Shown: positions 25,603-34,829, counted from the first letter of the stretch. The stretch: 64,000 bases of DNA from Roseobacter sp. CCS2 (GCF_000169435.1 NZ_AAYB01000002.1:558001-622000); one strand, 5' to 3'. Notes: generated by a model not told the origin, from the letters alone. A program made the numbers and translations.

Positions 25603-26973
25603 ATGGCCGAACCTGAAACCAGCGAAGACGGCGCATTTGGCATCACCGACCGTCTGGTCAGTGATGTGCTTAACGCTGTCGGGCGTGGTGATGGAGCCTT
25701 CCTTAGCGAAGCGCTTGACCCGATGCACCCTGCGGATGTGGCGCATTTGCTGGAACAGGTCGATGCCCGTGACAGGCGCGCGCTGCTGATCACCTGGCCT
25801 GGTGGGCTGGAAGGTGAGATTCTTTCAGAACTCGATGAAGAGTTGCGCGAAGAGGTTATCGAACAGCTTGCCCCGTCGGAACTGGCCGATGCGGTGCGCG
25901 ATCTGGAAAGCGACGATGTTGTCGACCTTGTCGAATACCTTGATGATGCACAACAAGAGGCCGTTCTTGGCGCGCTTGATGCCAGCGACCGGGTTGTTGT
26001 TGAACAGGCGCTGACATACCCCGAAGAATCTGCCGGCCGCCATATGCAGTCCGAACTAGTGCGCGCGCCAGAACATTGGACGGTGGGCGAAGCGATTGAT
26101 TATCTGCGCTCTGACGTGGTGCTGCCAGAGCAGTTTTATCATATCATTCTGGTCGATCCGCGGCTTAAGGCGACAGGCTATGTCACGCTTGGCCGTATCC
26201 TAAGCCACCCGCGAGAAACGCCACTACGGGATCTGACCGAAGATACGTTCCGCACCTTCCACGTCGCCCAGGACGTCGAAGAAGTGGCGCAAGCGATCAA
26301 TCACTATCACATGATCACAGCCCCGGTGGTGGATGACGACGACCGGATTGTCGGTGTTATTACGATCGATGATGCGATGGCATTCCTCGAAGAAGAAGCC
26401 GAAGAAGACATTCTGCGGCTCGCCGGTGTCGGTGAGGGCAGCCTTTCTGACAGGGTGATCGCCACCACGAAACGCCGCTTTCCGTGGCTGGCAGTGAACC
26501 TTGTGACAGCTATCTTTGCATCAATGGTGATTTCCCTCTTTGAAGAAACCATTGCTGGGCTGGTCGCCCTTGCGGTGTTGATGCCCATCGTGGCCTCGAT
26601 GGGTGGTAACGCAGGAACGCAATCATTGACCGTCGCCGTGCGCGCCTTGGCCACGCGTGATCTGACAACCGCGAACGTCTGGCGGGTAATCAAACGCGAG
26701 GTATTGGTGGGCTTGATCAATGGTTTGATCTTTGCCGTCGTCATGGGTGTCGTGGGCGTGGTCTGGTTCGGGTCACCGATGCTGGGCGCGGTGATCGCGG
26801 TGGCGATGGTGATCAATATGGTGGTTGCTGGCCTTGCTGGAACGGTGATCCCCGTCATCCTTGAAAGAATGGGCGTCGACCCGGCCCTTGCGTCAGGTGC
26901 TTTTGTGACAACAGTGACCGATGTGGTGGGCTTTTTCGCCTTCCTGGGGTTGGCAGCCATATGGCTTTTGTAA
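25603..26973 (+). CDS. mgtE: Magnesium transporter MgtE
   Basis: 456 residues, normal. The order is the MgtE N domain (about 1-130, acidic, HPADVAHLLEQVDARDRRAL), a pair of CBS domains (about 135-265), then five membrane helices from about 285. The pore region PIVASMGGNAGTQSLTVAVRAL is the conserved MgtE signature. The cytosolic N and CBS domains sense magnesium and gate the channel. A GAGGAAAAG ribosome-binding site precedes the ATG. The stop abuts the ATG of the cyclo-ligase gene. Confidence 0.96.
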   Translation: MAEPETSEDGAFGITDRLVSDVLNAVGRGDGAFLSEALDPMHPADVAHLLEQVDARDRRALLITWPGGLEGEILSELDEELREEVIEQLAPSELADAVRDLESDDVVDLVEYLDDAQQEAVLGALDASDRVVVEQALTYPEESAGRHMQSELVRAPEHWTVGEAIDYLRSDVVLPEQFYHIILVDPRLKATGYVTLGRILSHPRETPLRDLTEDTFRTFHVAQDVEEVAQAINHYHMITAPVVDDDDRIVGVITIDDAMAFLEEEAEEDILRLAGVGEGSLSDRVIATTKRRFPWLAVNLVTAIFASMVISLFEETIAGLVALAVLMPIVASMGGNAGTQSLTVAVRALATRDLTTANVWRVIKREVLVGLINGLIFAVVMGVVGVVWFGSPMLGAVIAVAMVINMVVAGLAGTVIPVILERMGVDPALASGAFVTTVTDVVGFFAFLGLAAIWLL

Positions 26974-27513
26974 ATGGATAAATCTGCCGCGCGTACCGCT
27001 GCGTTCGCGCGACGCAAAGCAGCCCATCGCCCATATGCGGCGACCGCAGGTTATCTGAGCGAAGTGCTGGCTGGTCATCGCGGCGTGCCGTTGGCAGGCT
27101 ACATGGCGATGCGGACCGAAATCAATCCGACCCCTGCAATGGAAGAGGCGGCAGCGCATGGCCCAGTTGGCGTACCGGTGATTATCGGGGCAGGGCAGCC
27201 GCTCAGGTTTCGCAGATGGGAGCCTGATTGCGCGCTGATAAAGGGTGAGTTCGGCGCGATGATCCCTGAAATAGGCGACTGGATGACCCCGCAAATCGTG
27301 ATTGTGCCTTTGGTTGCCTTTGATCGCAACGGCGGGCGGTTGGGGTATGGCGGTGGTTTCTACGACAGAACGCTCGAAAAATTGCGCGCGGTGCAGCCCA
27401 CGATGGCCATCGGATTTGCATATCAGGCCCAAGAAGACGAAAATCTGCCGCTTGCACCCACCGACCAACCCATTGACCTGATCGTGACCGAAAACGGTAT
27501 CATCACACCGTAA
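26974..27513 (+). CDS. fthC: 5-formyltetrahydrofolate cyclo-ligase
   Basis: 179 residues. The enzyme turns 5-formyl-THF into 5,10-methenyl-THF with ATP. The signature PLVAFDRNGGRLGYGGGFYDR lies near residues 112-132, and an Arg/Lys-rich N-terminal segment (KSAARTAAFARRKAA) matches the ATP-site helix. The ATG follows immediately after the mgtE stop, so the two are translationally linked. No 6S RNA gene is visible next to it, in contrast to many bacteria. It is convergent with yebC across a repeat element. Confidence 0.92.
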   Translation: MDKSAARTAAFARRKAAHRPYAATAGYLSEVLAGHRGVPLAGYMAMRTEINPTPAMEEAAAHGPVGVPVIIGAGQPLRFRRWEPDCALIKGEFGAMIPEIGDWMTPQIVIVPLVAFDRNGGRLGYGGGFYDRTLEKLRAVQPTMAIGFAYQAQEDENLPLAPTDQPIDLIVTENGIITP

Positions 27514-27516
27514 TCA

Positions 27517-27572
27517 TCTTCTCATGTTCAAAAATACCTCGGGGGAGGCCGCAGGCCGGGGGCAGCGCCCCC
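27517..27572. repeat. Rhodobacterales-type intergenic repeat, copy 1
   Basis: TCTTCTCATGTTCAAAAATACC is split here as TTCTCATGTT followed by CAAAAATACCTC (27519-27540), then a GC-rich part with GGGGGC-AGC-GCCCCC (27558-27572). The core matches the copy at 32911-32946 on the opposite strand. Between convergent genes; read on the minus strand the part GCCTCCCCCGAGGTATTTTT is terminator-like for yebC. The broad spread of this element in the order is recalled, not checked. Confidence 0.65.
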
Positions 27573-27577
27573 ATATG

Positions 27578-28327
27578 CTACTCTTCCGCAAACGCTGCCA
27601 TCACCGCATCAGAGGCTTCAAAATTCGACGTTACACGCTGCACGTCGTCATCCTCTTCCAGCGTATCCAGAAGCTTCATCAGCTTGGTCAGCCCTTCGAC
27701 ATCCAATTCGGTTGTCATATTGGGTTTCCAGATCAGCTTGGTCGATTCCGACTCGCCTAATTCCGCCTCAAGCGCCGTCGAAACCTCGTTCAGATCGGTG
27801 TCCGCGCAATAGATCACGTGATTGTCGTCATCGCTTTGCACATCCTCAGCACCGGCTTCAATTGCGGCCATCATGACCGTGTCGGCATCAGCTACATCGG
27901 CCGGGTAAACCACTTCGCCCTTGCGGTCGAACATGAAGCCGACAGAACCGGTTTCGCCCAGATTGCCGCCATTTTTTGAGAAGGTAGAGCGCACGGTCGA
28001 TGCGGTCCGATTGCGGTTATCCGTCATCGCCTCCACGATCACAGCCACACCGTTCGGACCATAGCCTTCATAGCGGATTTCATCATAATTTTCCGCGTCG
28101 CCACCCTGTGATTTCTTGATCGCGCGGTCGATCACATCCTTAGGGACAGAGCTCGACTTGGCCTCTTTCACAGCCAGACGCAAACGTGGGTTCTTATCGG
28201 GATCCGGATCGCCCATTTTGGCGGCCACTGTAATTTCCTTGGCCAGCTTGGAAAACAGCTTGGAACGCAGTTTATCCTGTCGCCCCTTGCGGTGCTGAAT
28301 ATTTGCCCATTTGGAGTGGCCAGCCAT
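27578..28327 (-). CDS. yebC: YebC/PmpR-family protein
   Basis: 249 residues, complete. The start [19 protein letters not shown] is invariant in the family, followed by [20 protein letters not shown] and the [20 protein letters not shown] segment. YebC-type proteins bind DNA as regulators in some species and help ribosomes translate proline-rich stretches in others. The function in this organism cannot be read from sequence. The gene stands alone between the convergent cyclo-ligase gene and the permease gene. Confidence 0.95.
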   Translation of the reverse strand: MAGHSKWANIQHRKGRQDKLRSKLFSKLAKEITVAAKMGDPDPDKNPRLRLAVKEAKSSSVPKDVIDRAIKKSQGGDAENYDEIRYEGYGPNGVAVIVEAMTDNRNRTASTVRSTFSKNGGNLGETGSVGFMFDRKGEVVYPADVADADTVMMAAIEAGAEDVQSDDDNHVIYCADTDLNEVSTALEAELGESESTKLIWKPNMTTELDVEGLTKLMKLLDTLEEDDDVQRVTSNFEASDAVMAAFAEE

Positions 28328-28400
28328 TGGAAAACCTCGTCTTTTATAGCTTTAATCTGCGTCTCTATACGGCAAGCGGCCCAGCACCCGCAACCCCGCG

Positions 28401-30182
28401 CTAAAGCGGCCAGATAAAGGGGATCACGAAGGAAACAACAGGGGCAAGTGACAGATTTAGCGGAATGCCAAACTTCAAGAAATCCGAGAACCGATAACCA
28501 CCAGGACCATAGACCAGCGTATTGGTTTGATAGCCAATCGGCGTCGCAAAACTTGCACTGGCCGCAATCATGACCGCCACGACCAAAGGGCGCGGATCGA
28601 CACCAAGGGCGCTGGCCAAACCAATCGCGATCGGGGTCATGACCACAGCAACAGCATTGTTGGATACCAGTTCCGTTAGGATGCTGGACAACAGATACAC
28701 TGCCAGCACGATAAAGAACGGCGGCAGTACCAGCATGACAGGCGACAGCGTATCCGCAATGATCCCGACAGCGCCGGATGATTGCAAGGCAGACCCCACA
28801 CCAAGCATCGCAAAGATCAGCGCGAGCAAACGGCCGTCCACATAAGAAAACGCCTCATCCGCGTCAATGCAGCCGGTCATCAACACAATCGTTACGCCAA
28901 TCATTGCCAGCATCAGGATGGGTGCCACACCCAGCGCCGCAAGCGTCACAACGCCCAGCAAAACGCCTATCGCCACAGGCGCATGTCCGCGGCGATATGC
29001 GCGCTGAGACGCCTCTGACACATCACCAAGGTTCATATCCTCAGCCAACCGCTGAATATCTTCTGGCGCACCCTCCAACAACAGCGTGTCGCCAACGCGC
29101 ACCGTGATATCATCAATCTGTGCGCTGATATTTGCATCCCGCCGGTGCAGTGCCAACGGATAGACCGCATAGCGCCGCCGCAACCGCATGGACCCCAGAC
29201 GGCGGCTGACCATCTTGCAATTGGGTGTGATCAACACCTCAACGGTGGTGGTTTCAACCGCTGAAAGCTGGTCAACCCGGCGCAGTTCCTTATTAGCCTG
29301 CAACGACAAAAGCTCGGTCATTTCCGTGCGCAGGATAACCCGGTCGCCAACCTGCAACACCACGTCCTTGAGGTTGCGCCGCAGCGATGTATCCCCGCGT
29401 ATCACATCAATCAGGCGCACACCGTCGCGCTTGAACAGCTGCACGCTGGTCACTTCGCGCCCAATCAGGTTGCTTTCGGGTGGTACGACAGCTTCGGAAA
29501 AAAACTTCTTCTTGGACCGGTCTGACAACATCGTCGCCATACTTTGCCGGTCTGGCAGCAGGCGCGGGGCCATAAAATACAGGTAGGTAAATGTCCACAA
29601 GACCACGACAACGCCAATCGGGAAAATCTCTAAAATCCCAAAAGGCTCTAATCCTGATGATCGGGCAACCCCATCCACCAGCAGGTTGGTCGAGGTGCCA
29701 AGCAGCGTCATCGTACCGCCAACAATCGCGGCATAGCTGAGTGGGATCAGCAGTTTGGAGGCCGATGTGCCCAAAGTACGCGCCAATTGCACAAACACCG
29801 GGATCATCACGACAACCAACGGCGTGTTGTTCATAATCGCGCTGGCAAAGGCCACAAAGACCAGCCCGCCACCGATGGCCCGCGCCGGGCTGACTTTGGC
29901 CTGTCGTTCTGCGATTTGCGTCATTGCATTCAGCGCGCCGGTGCGCACCAAAGCGCCCACAATGATAAACATCGCCGCAATCGTCCACGGGGCAGGGTTG
30001 GCAAGTGCCATAACCGCTGCCTCATATGGCAACACACCCGTGGCCAGCAAGATTGACACACCGATCATCGCGACCACCTCGGTCGGATAGACCTCGCGTA
30101 GGAACATCAGGAACATGCCCACCACAACCGCCATGGTCATGATGGCGCTTTGCGTTTGGGTCAGGGAAAGAAAACTATCCAT
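28401..30182 (-). CDS. SLC13/DASS-family permease with two TrkA-C domains
   Basis: 593 residues, about 11-12 membrane helices split by a soluble middle part. N-terminal half: helices with ALANPAPWTIAAMFIIVGAL and NNTPLVVVMIPVF (SNT-like motif). Residues about 215-390 contain two TrkA-C (RCK_C) domains, with RLIDVIRGD and ILRTEM, then VRVGDTLLLEGAPEDIQRL. The C-terminal half has a second NNAVAVVMTPIAIG motif, as in citrate/sulfate permeases of the DASS family. Substrate is probably an anion (dicarboxylate or sulfate), but cannot be assigned. Overlaps the EamA gene start-end by 8 bp. Confidence 0.85.
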   Translation of the reverse strand: MDSFLSLTQTQSAIMTMAVVVGMFLMFLREVYPTEVVAMIGVSILLATGVLPYEAAVMALANPAPWTIAAMFIIVGALVRTGALNAMTQIAERQAKVSPARAIGGGLVFVAFASAIMNNTPLVVVMIPVFVQLARTLGTSASKLLIPLSYAAIVGGTMTLLGTSTNLLVDGVARSSGLEPFGILEIFPIGVVVVLWTFTYLYFMAPRLLPDRQSMATMLSDRSKKKFFSEAVVPPESNLIGREVTSVQLFKRDGVRLIDVIRGDTSLRRNLKDVVLQVGDRVILRTEMTELLSLQANKELRRVDQLSAVETTTVEVLITPNCKMVSRRLGSMRLRRRYAVYPLALHRRDANISAQIDDITVRVGDTLLLEGAPEDIQRLAEDMNLGDVSEASQRAYRRGHAPVAIGVLLGVVTLAALGVAPILMLAMIGVTIVLMTGCIDADEAFSYVDGRLLALIFAMLGVGSALQSSGAVGIIADTLSPVMLVLPPFFIVLAVYLLSSILTELVSNNAVAVVMTPIAIGLASALGVDPRPLVVAVMIAASASFATPIGYQTNTLVYGPGGYRFSDFLKFGIPLNLSLAPVVSFVIPFIWPL

Positions 30183-31095
30183 ATGCGCGAGTGTCGCTCA
30201 GCGGCTGCGGATCAGCAACCCGTGGTTGGACAAGGCTAAGACCTACGGCCATGCATGCCAGTGCCGCCCAAATCCAAAGGCTGTAGGTTTCGCCCAACAG
30301 CAACATGGCCCAAAATACGCCCGACCCGGTGACGATGTAGCTGACTTGGCCTGCAAAAACCGAACCTGCCCGCGCGATCAACCAAACATAGCCTGCGTAG
30401 ACCAATACATGAATGATGGAGCTAAGCAGCATGGTAAAATCGGCCAGAATAAAAGGCCGTTGCGGCAGAAAGAATTGTCCCGATCCAACAGCCAAGGGAA
30501 GTGCAAAAAGCGTTCCGATGGCGGAAGCACCAAAAAGCACCTGAAACGGATCAAGCCCTGCCGTACCCCAGCGCGCCACGATATTTCCTTCACAGGCATA
30601 GCAAAAAGGGGCGATCAGCGCCAAAGGCAGAAATGCGATCATGGCCCGTTCTGGTAGGCTGGCCTCTGGCAGGGCAATCAAGCCAACGCCGATCAGACCA
30701 AGGCAAAGACCACCCAAACGGCGAAACGAAAACCGGTCATTGCCCAGTGCCAATGCAATCGGAAAAGCCATCATCGGGATGGTCGCGATGACAATAGACA
30801 TGATGCCCGACGGCAGATGAAATGCGGCCCGAAAACTGGTTGCACCAGGAATCAGCGTGCCGATGGTTGCGACCATCAGCCAGACAGCAAGGGTTTTTAT
30901 AGTGAACGGCATGCGCCGCATCTGGCGCCAACGCATCACGCCAAGCAGCACAGCACCAATCAGCATTTGCCAAAAGATAATGCCAAAGGGCTGATAGCCT
31001 GCGCTTACCGTGATCTTGATCAGCGGTTGCGTCAGCCCCCAACCGCACCCGAGCAGCAACAGGAACCCTGTCAGCCGCATCCGTTCCGCACTCAT
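30175..31095 (-). CDS. EamA-domain DMT-superfamily transporter
   Basis: 306 residues with ten hydrophobic helices in two repeated EamA halves. The first begins LLLLGCGWGLTQPLIKITVS; the second has a PFCYACEGNIVARWGTAGLDP loop and a conserved GETYSLWIWAALACMAVGL end. The family exports amino acids, metabolites or drugs across the inner membrane; no substrate can be named. The start overlaps the stop of the YmdB-like gene by 4 bp and its end overlaps the permease gene, so the three are probably one operon. Confidence 0.85.
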   Translation of the reverse strand: MSAERMRLTGFLLLLGCGWGLTQPLIKITVSAGYQPFGIIFWQMLIGAVLLGVMRWRQMRRMPFTIKTLAVWLMVATIGTLIPGATSFRAAFHLPSGIMSIVIATIPMMAFPIALALGNDRFSFRRLGGLCLGLIGVGLIALPEASLPERAMIAFLPLALIAPFCYACEGNIVARWGTAGLDPFQVLFGASAIGTLFALPLAVGSGQFFLPQRPFILADFTMLLSSIIHVLVYAGYVWLIARAGSVFAGQVSYIVTGSGVFWAMLLLGETYSLWIWAALACMAVGLSLVQPRVADPQPLSDTRAYG

Positions 31096-31907
31096 GCAGG
31101 CCCCGTTTGCGACAAGCGCCCGCCTTGGCGGACCATCGCAACTTTGATCGCCTTGCCGGTCAGATTGTCTGTCTCAACGTAAAGACCCGACAGCGTGGCT
31201 TCATCCGTCGCTGGCGTGAAGCGAGATTTGGGCATGCCAGTGATAAACCGGCGCATAGGTTCAGTTTTTTCCATGCCAATGACAGAATTATAGTCGCCGC
31301 ACATACCGGCATCGGTCATGTAGGCGGTGCCACTGGACAGGATTATCGCGTCACCGGTGGGCACATGGGTGTGCGTGCCAACGACAATGCTCGCCCGGCC
31401 ATCGCAGAAATGGCCAGTGGCCATTTTTTCGGAGGTCGCCTCGCAATGGATGTCGATTAAGCTGGCCGCAACCTGACCACCCATTGGATATTGGCGTAAA
31501 ACCGCATCAAGGGCAGAGAATGGATCGTCGAAAGGGCGCTTCATAAAGACTTGGCCCAAGACCTGTGCCACCAGCACCTTGCGCCCGCCGGGGGCATTGA
31601 AGACCCGCGCACCAACGCCGGGTGCTGCCTTGGAATAGTTTATCGGACGGATAATACGCTGTTCTTTCTCGATAAAGGTCAGCATGTCCTTTTGATCAAA
31701 AGCATGATCGCCAAGGGTGACAACATCAGCACCTGCATCAAGCAAGATATTTGCGTGATCACCTGACAGGCCCATCCCTGATGTCGCATTTTCGCCGTTC
31801 ACCACGACAAAATCAAGCTTCCACGCCTCGCGCAGACGGGGCAGGTGGGTGGTAATCGCAGCACGCCCCGCGCGGCCCATGACATCGCCAAGAAAGAGTA
31901 TCTTCAT
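31092..31907 (-). CDS. YmdB-type (TIGR00282) metallophosphoesterase
   Basis: 271 residues from ATG 31907. Motifs of the calcineurin-like family: LFLGDVMGRAGRAA with the first metal Asp8, VNGENATSGMGLS with Asn, LGDHAFDQKD, and VGTHTHVPTGD with metal-ligand His residues. Relatives such as Bacillus YmdB are cyclic 2',3'-nucleotide phosphodiesterases that affect RNA turnover and biofilm decisions. The upstream extension of the frame lacks family similarity. It is divergent from the second DMT transporter gene by 86 bp. Confidence 0.9.
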   Translation of the reverse strand: MKILFLGDVMGRAGRAAITTHLPRLREAWKLDFVVVNGENATSGMGLSGDHANILLDAGADVVTLGDHAFDQKDMLTFIEKEQRIIRPINYSKAAPGVGARVFNAPGGRKVLVAQVLGQVFMKRPFDDPFSALDAVLRQYPMGGQVAASLIDIHCEATSEKMATGHFCDGRASIVVGTHTHVPTGDAIILSSGTAYMTDAGMCGDYNSVIGMEKTEPMRRFITGMPKSRFTPATDEATLSGLYVETDNLTGKAIKVAMVRQGGRLSQTGPA

Positions 31908-31993
31908 GTCAGCGTTGTTACGGGGTGTCGGCCTATTCATCCAGCGGTTTTTGCGCGCTTGCACTTGGGCGGGCTTGGTGCGACGGATGGCGC

Positions 31994-32896
31994 ATGAAAG
32001 CACAATCACACTCCCGGCCGATTGTTGGCATTCTTTGGATGCTTTTCACAGGTTTGATGTTTGTGGCCGTGACCGCCGTGGTCAAACATGTAGGTGATGA
32101 TGTACCCGCGGCGCAGGCGGCGTTCCTGCGCTACGTGTTGGGATTGGTGTTTCTGATACCAATGATCAAACCGATCTTGGCCGCGCATCTGACGGGGCGA
32201 CAAAAGAAACTCTTTTGGGCGCGCGGGTTGGTTCACACGCTTGCGGTGATCTTGTGGTTCTTTGCCATGGCGCGCATTCCGATCGCTGAGGTGACGGCGA
32301 TGAACTACCTTTCGCCAGTCTATGTTTCGCTCGGTGCGGCTTTGTTCTTGGGTGAACGCCTGCCGCCGCGCCGCTTGGCGGCGGTGATCATAGCGCTGAT
32401 CGGCGCGATGATTATCCTGCGACCGGGCGTGAAAGAGGTAGAGCTGGGGCATATCGCGATGCTTGGCACGGCCGTGTGTTTCGCCGCAGGCTATCTGATC
32501 GCGAAACAGCTTTCTGGCGAAGTGTCCGCCCCGGTCGTTGTTGGGATGCTGTCGATCACTGTAACGGTCGGCTTGGCCCCTTTCGCGTGGGCGGTGTGGG
32601 TGACACCAACCTTGCCGCAGTTGGGATGGTTGTTTCTGGTGGCCTGTTTTGCGACAGCCGGACATTATTCCATGACCTTGGCCTTTGCCGCCGCCCCATT
32701 AACTGTCACGCAGCCGGTGACGTTCTTACAGCTGGTCTGGGCGGTGCTTTTGGGCGCAATCGTGTTCGGTGAAGCCGTCGATGGATGGGTTATATTCGGC
32801 GGCGCGGTGATTATGGCGTCGGTCAGTTTTATCACGTGGCGCGAGGCCGTAGCGCGGCGCAATGTAACGCCAGCCGCACCTGCAACGAAAGTTTAG
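31994..32896 (+). CDS. EamA-domain DMT-superfamily transporter
   Basis: 300 residues from ATG 31994. Ten helices in two EamA repeats; the first has LWMLFTGLMFVAVTAVVKHV and QAAFLRYVLGLVFLIP, the second LPPRRLAAVIIALIGAMIIL and GHYSMTLAFAAAPLTVTQPV. It is of the RhaT/EamA type and could export metabolites or drugs. Not closely alike to the DMT transporter at 30175-31095, so they are not a recent tandem pair. It is convergent with choV across the second repeat element, which also gives a terminator-like hairpin on this strand. Confidence 0.85.
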   Translation: MKAQSHSRPIVGILWMLFTGLMFVAVTAVVKHVGDDVPAAQAAFLRYVLGLVFLIPMIKPILAAHLTGRQKKLFWARGLVHTLAVILWFFAMARIPIAEVTAMNYLSPVYVSLGAALFLGERLPPRRLAAVIIALIGAMIILRPGVKEVELGHIAMLGTAVCFAAGYLIAKQLSGEVSAPVVVGMLSITVTVGLAPFAWAVWVTPTLPQLGWLFLVACFATAGHYSMTLAFAAAPLTVTQPVTFLQLVWAVLLGAIVFGEAVDGWVIFGGAVIMASVSFITWREAVARRNVTPAAPATKV

Positions 32897-32910
32897 GTTA
32901 GAACTTTTAT

Positions 32911-32946
32911 GCCTCCGGCGGAGGTATTTTCAAACATGAGAAGGGG
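32911..32946. repeat. Rhodobacterales-type intergenic repeat, copy 2
   Basis: Read on the minus strand, CCTTCTCATGTTTGAAAATACC is split here as CTTCTCATGTT then TGAAAATACCTCC. It shares its core with copy 1 at 27517-27572. The CTT CTC ATG TTT GA part overlaps the last codons and stop of choV. Read on the plus strand, GCCTCCGGCGGAGGTATTTT forms a 5-6 bp hairpin with a T-rich end and may terminate the DMT gene. Confidence 0.65.
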
Positions 32947-33943
32947 CAAGACGCGCGAGGATCGAGCCTTGCGTGATAATACCGACTGGTTGACCGTTCT
33001 CATGGACCTGCAAGGTCGCGCCGTTAATCTGGTTCATAATCTCTTGCACGGGTGTTTCGATGTCTATGACAGGGCCCTCAGCGGGCCCATCCGTCATCAC
33101 ATCGCGGGCGGTCAGTACGCCAAGCGGGTTCATATGCGCCACAAATTCCGCCACATATTCATTGGCAGGATTGGTGAAAATATCACGCGGTGTGCCGCAT
33201 TGGACAATCCGACCGCCCTCCATGATCGCGATGCGATTGCCGATTTTGAAGGCTTCGTCCAGATCATGGCTGACAAAGATGATTGTGCGCCCGCGTTCTT
33301 TTTGCAATTCGAGAAGTTCGTCCTGCAAGCGGGTGCGGATCAGTGGATCCAGCGCCGAGAAGGGTTCGTCCATTAGCAGGATCGGCGCGTCAGTCGCAAA
33401 GGCACGGGCCAGACCGACACGTTGTTGCATGCCGCCAGACAGTTCACCGACCAGCGCATCGGCGCGGTCGGCAAGACCCACCATTTCCAATTCCTGATCG
33501 ACCCGTTTGATCCGTGCGGCCTTTTCCATGCCGCCCAGTTCCAAACCCAAGCCGACATTATCGCGCACTGTACGCCACGGCAGCAGGCCAAATTGCTGGA
33601 ACACCATCGACACGCATTCGCGACGCACCCGGCGCAGATCATTGGCTGAGCTTTTGCCGACGCTACAGCTCCAATCGCCATCGTGGATGCGCACCTCGCC
33701 GCGGATCACCGGGTTCAGGCCATTAACGGCGCGCAACAGGGTGGACTTACCGGAACCCGACAAGCCCATCAGCACCAGAATTTCACCCATCTCAACGTTA
33801 AGCGAACAGTTGTGCACGCCTAGAATCTGATCGGTCTTGTCGCGGATTTCAGGGCGTTCCAGCCCTTCGTCCATCAGGGGAAGTGCAGTTTCCGGCTTGG
33901 CCCCAAACACAATCGAGACATTATCAAATTCAACGGCATTCAT
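32930..33943 (-). CDS. choV: Choline/betaine ABC transporter ATP-binding protein
   Basis: 337 residues. ABC ATPase of the glycine betaine/proline/choline class: Walker A GLSGSGKSTLLRAVNG, signature LSGGMQQRVGLARAF, Walker B ILLMDEPFSALD and the switch His in FVSHDLDEAF. A C-terminal CBS-like domain (about residues 275-333) contains RDVMTDGPAEGP and QPVGIITQGSILARL, which is usual in ProV/OpuAA proteins that respond to ionic strength. The last residues PSHV and the stop codon fall within a repeat element. It overlaps choW by 4 bp. Confidence 0.92.
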   Translation of the reverse strand: MNAVEFDNVSIVFGAKPETALPLMDEGLERPEIRDKTDQILGVHNCSLNVEMGEILVLMGLSGSGKSTLLRAVNGLNPVIRGEVRIHDGDWSCSVGKSSANDLRRVRRECVSMVFQQFGLLPWRTVRDNVGLGLELGGMEKAARIKRVDQELEMVGLADRADALVGELSGGMQQRVGLARAFATDAPILLMDEPFSALDPLIRTRLQDELLELQKERGRTIIFVSHDLDEAFKIGNRIAIMEGGRIVQCGTPRDIFTNPANEYVAEFVAHMNPLGVLTARDVMTDGPAEGPVIDIETPVQEIMNQINGATLQVHENGQPVGIITQGSILARLAPSHV

Positions 33944-34773
33944 TTTGATTTCACCCGCAACATCCGGTCAAGCATGATGGCGACGGCCACAATGACCAAA
34001 CCAGATTCAAAGCCCAGCCCCGGGTCGTTACGCCCAAGCGCCTGCACGACCGGTTTGCCCAACCCGTTGGCACCCACATAGGCCGAGATAACGACCATCG
34101 ACAATGACAGCATAATGACCTGGTTCAGGCCCGCCATGATCTGCGGAACGGCATAGGGCAGTTCGACTTTCCACAACCGCTGCGCGGGCGTGGCCCCAAA
34201 GGCTTCGGCGGCTTCCAGCAATGATGTCGGCGTGTTGGACACACCCAGATATGTCAACCGGATTGGCGCTGGCAGTACAAAGATGACGGTCGCGAAAAGA
34301 CCGGGCACCATGCCAAGCCCAAAAAAGACAATGGCCGGGATCAGGTAAACAAAGGCAGGCAAAGTTTGCATCAGGTCAAGGACAGGACTGACCGCTTGAT
34401 ATGCCCGCGGGCGGTGGGCCAAAAAGATACCAATCGGCACGCCAAGTCCCATACACACCACGCAGGATGACAGCACCAGCGCCAAGCTATCCGTTGTTTC
34501 GTCCCAATAGCCCTGATTAAGAACAAACAGCAGACAAGCGAACACAAGCAGACATACTTTCCAGGACCGCTGCAAGACCCATGTGAGCAAGATAAAGGCC
34601 GCGATGACCACTGCTTCGGGCGGGGTTTGCAAGATCCATACAATCCCGTCGATCATGAAATCCAGCCCGTCGCTGACGGCGTCAAAGGCCGGTCGGCCAT
34701 TTTCCTTAAGCCAATCAACCGCGTTCTCGGACCAGTCGCCGACCGGTATTTTATTGTCTGTTAGCCAGCTCAT
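33940..34773 (-). CDS. choW: Choline/betaine ABC transporter permease
   Basis: 277 residues. After a soluble N-terminal part (1-50) about seven helices follow. The ABC permease coupling loop, with EAAEAFGATPAQRLWKVELP, lies near residue 188 and is complete. It forms the membrane channel of the ChoXWV importer. The gene overlaps choV by 4 bp and stands 56 bp after choX, with a strong terminator-like hairpin between the two. No binding-protein domain is fused. Confidence 0.92.
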   Translation of the reverse strand: MSWLTDNKIPVGDWSENAVDWLKENGRPAFDAVSDGLDFMIDGIVWILQTPPEAVVIAAFILLTWVLQRSWKVCLLVFACLLFVLNQGYWDETTDSLALVLSSCVVCMGLGVPIGIFLAHRPRAYQAVSPVLDLMQTLPAFVYLIPAIVFFGLGMVPGLFATVIFVLPAPIRLTYLGVSNTPTSLLEAAEAFGATPAQRLWKVELPYAVPQIMAGLNQVIMLSLSMVVISAYVGANGLGKPVVQALGRNDPGLGFESGLVIVAVAIMLDRMLRVKSK

Positions 34774-34790
34774 GACTGTCCCTATCGTCC

Positions 34791-34824
34791 AAAAAAAGAG
34801 GAGCGCGAAACGCGCTCCTCTTTT
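34791..34824 (-). terminator. Hairpin terminator between choX and choW
   Basis: A 10-bp perfect stem, GAGGAGCGCG (34798-34807) with CGCGCTCCTC (34811-34820), loop AAA. On the minus strand it is followed by seven T (complement of the A-run 34791-34797). It lies directly after the choX stop, so most transcripts should end there and give more ChoX than ChoWV, or be stabilised by the stem. Confidence 0.85.
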
Positions 34825-34829
34825 CGTGT

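Noticed and set aside
26974..27577. 6S RNA gene next to the cyclo-ligase gene
   Set aside because: 6S RNA is often beside this gene, but here mgtE abuts it on one side and only 64 bp with a repeat lie on the other.
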